Below are positions 12,621 to 12,937 of a stretch of 12,937 nt of DNA, in pieces. Source of the stretch: Methanofollis sp. (GTDB taxonomy: Archaea; Halobacteriota; Methanomicrobia; Methanomicrobiales; Methanofollaceae); contig JAQVHG010000032.1 of the NCBI GenBank assembly GCA_028696365.1, positions 1-12,937 on the forward strand, read 5' to 3'. The notes beneath the pieces are model-generated. The model ran no database searches. It worked only from the letters and a program-made list of their open reading frames with translations, and was not told where the DNA came from. Made by a program: the position numbers and the translations under genes. Each line of letters starts with the position of its first letter. Positions within the stretch are counted from its first letter, which is position 1.

Positions 12621-12645
12621 ATCTACGGCCCCCTCCAACAGATCA

Positions 12646-12937
12646 ATGATGGTCCCGCTCATCATTGACCTCGCCGGCCAGCATGTCGTCATCTTCGGGG
12701 GCGGGACGGTGGGCCTGCGGAAAGCACGCTATTTCTGCCGTGAAGCGGAAGTCACCGTCGTCAGCAGATCCTTTCTCCCGGAGTTCTCAGAGCTTGATCT
12801 CCGATATCTTGAGGCCGACCTCTCCATGATGGACGAACCCACCCTCGCCGCCCTGGTCGAGGGGGCGTTCCTCGTCATCGCTGCCACTTCAAACAAGGAG
12901 ATGAATGACCGGGTGGGGCGGGCGGCGCGTGAGGCCG
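12646..12937 (+). CDS. Siroheme synthase / precorrin-2 dehydrogenase, 3' partial
   Basis: The first 97 residues of a Met8p/CysG-N-type protein are present. It oxidises precorrin-2 to sirohydrochlorin with NAD+, and some members also insert iron, feeding siroheme and related tetrapyrroles (in methanogens also F430 and cobamides). The N-terminal Rossmann fold is plain: PLIIDLAGQHVVIFGGG leads to GGGTVGLRK (18-26), the family's nucleotide-binding motif with a conserved RK. The second strand is EVTVVSRS, and VIAATSNKEMNDRV (77-90) matches the AAT-x3-x-x-N segment. The aspartate expected after AAT in many homologues appears as serine/asparagine here. The start is ATG 12646 or the adjacent ATG 12649. 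The gene runs off the right edge, and heme-pathway genes often follow in related genomes. Confidence 0.88.
   Translation, partial: MMVPLIIDLAGQHVVIFGGGTVGLRKARYFCREAEVTVVSRSFLPEFSELDLRYLEADLSMMDEPTLAALVEGAFLVIAATSNKEMNDRVGRAAREA

Overview
The window looks like chromosomal DNA of a hydrogenotrophic methanogenic archaeon, most likely from the order Methanomicrobiales. The evidence is an Ech-type energy-converting [NiFe] hydrogenase, a methanogen-style sensor kinase with an HDIKNQL H-box, archaeal TATA-box promoters, several starts with little or no leader, a tRNA without encoded CCA, and GC-rich genes separated by long, repeat-filled spacers. The genus cannot be fixed from the sequence alone.

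Layout. Bases 1-1111 hold the end of an Ech-type hydrogenase operon: the large subunit (5' end outside the window) and its 2[4Fe-4S] ferredoxin subunit. A 1.1 kb spacer (1112-2247) with two mobile-like repeats follows. A PLP-dependent fold-type I aminotransferase lies at 2248-3585 (+). A second repeat-rich spacer (3586-4519) separates it from two minus-strand genes: a pyruvate-oxidase/acetolactate-synthase-like thiamine diphosphate enzyme (4520-6142) and, upstream of it, a seven-helix membrane PAS histidine kinase (6181-7854). From 7855 to 10258 genes are sparse: a 15-codon ORF with a textbook Shine-Dalgarno (8241-8288), a small zinc-ribbon protein in an AT-rich patch (8754-8951, -), and several repeats. 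tRNA-Gly(GCC) is at 10259-10330 (-). Two tandem paralogous multi-span membrane proteins follow (10608-11537 and 11581-12543, -). A divergent promoter region then leads to the start of a siroheme-synthase/precorrin-2 dehydrogenase gene (12646 to the right edge, +).

The most unusual content is in the spacers. Two families of short, non-coding, MITE-like elements are present. Family A is about 234 bp (309 bp in two variants) and is bounded by inverted GGCTCTGTAGAAA / TTTCTACAGAGCC ends. Family B is about 335-341 bp and is bounded by inverted GAGCATATCCCAAAACTC-type ends. Although their termini differ, both carry the same ~135 bp GC-rich core with a strong hairpin and an AGGGTCGGGAAGGCA motif. 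Intact, variant and truncated copies lie in both orientations, and one B copy appears to sit inside an A copy. No transposase is present in the window.

The hydrogenase genes work as part of a membrane complex coupling ferredoxin to H2 and the ion gradient. The kinase and thiamine-diphosphate gene are adjacent on one strand, but the latter has its own TATA box in the 38-bp gap, so functional linkage is only suggested. The two membrane proteins probably form one transcription unit of unknown function.
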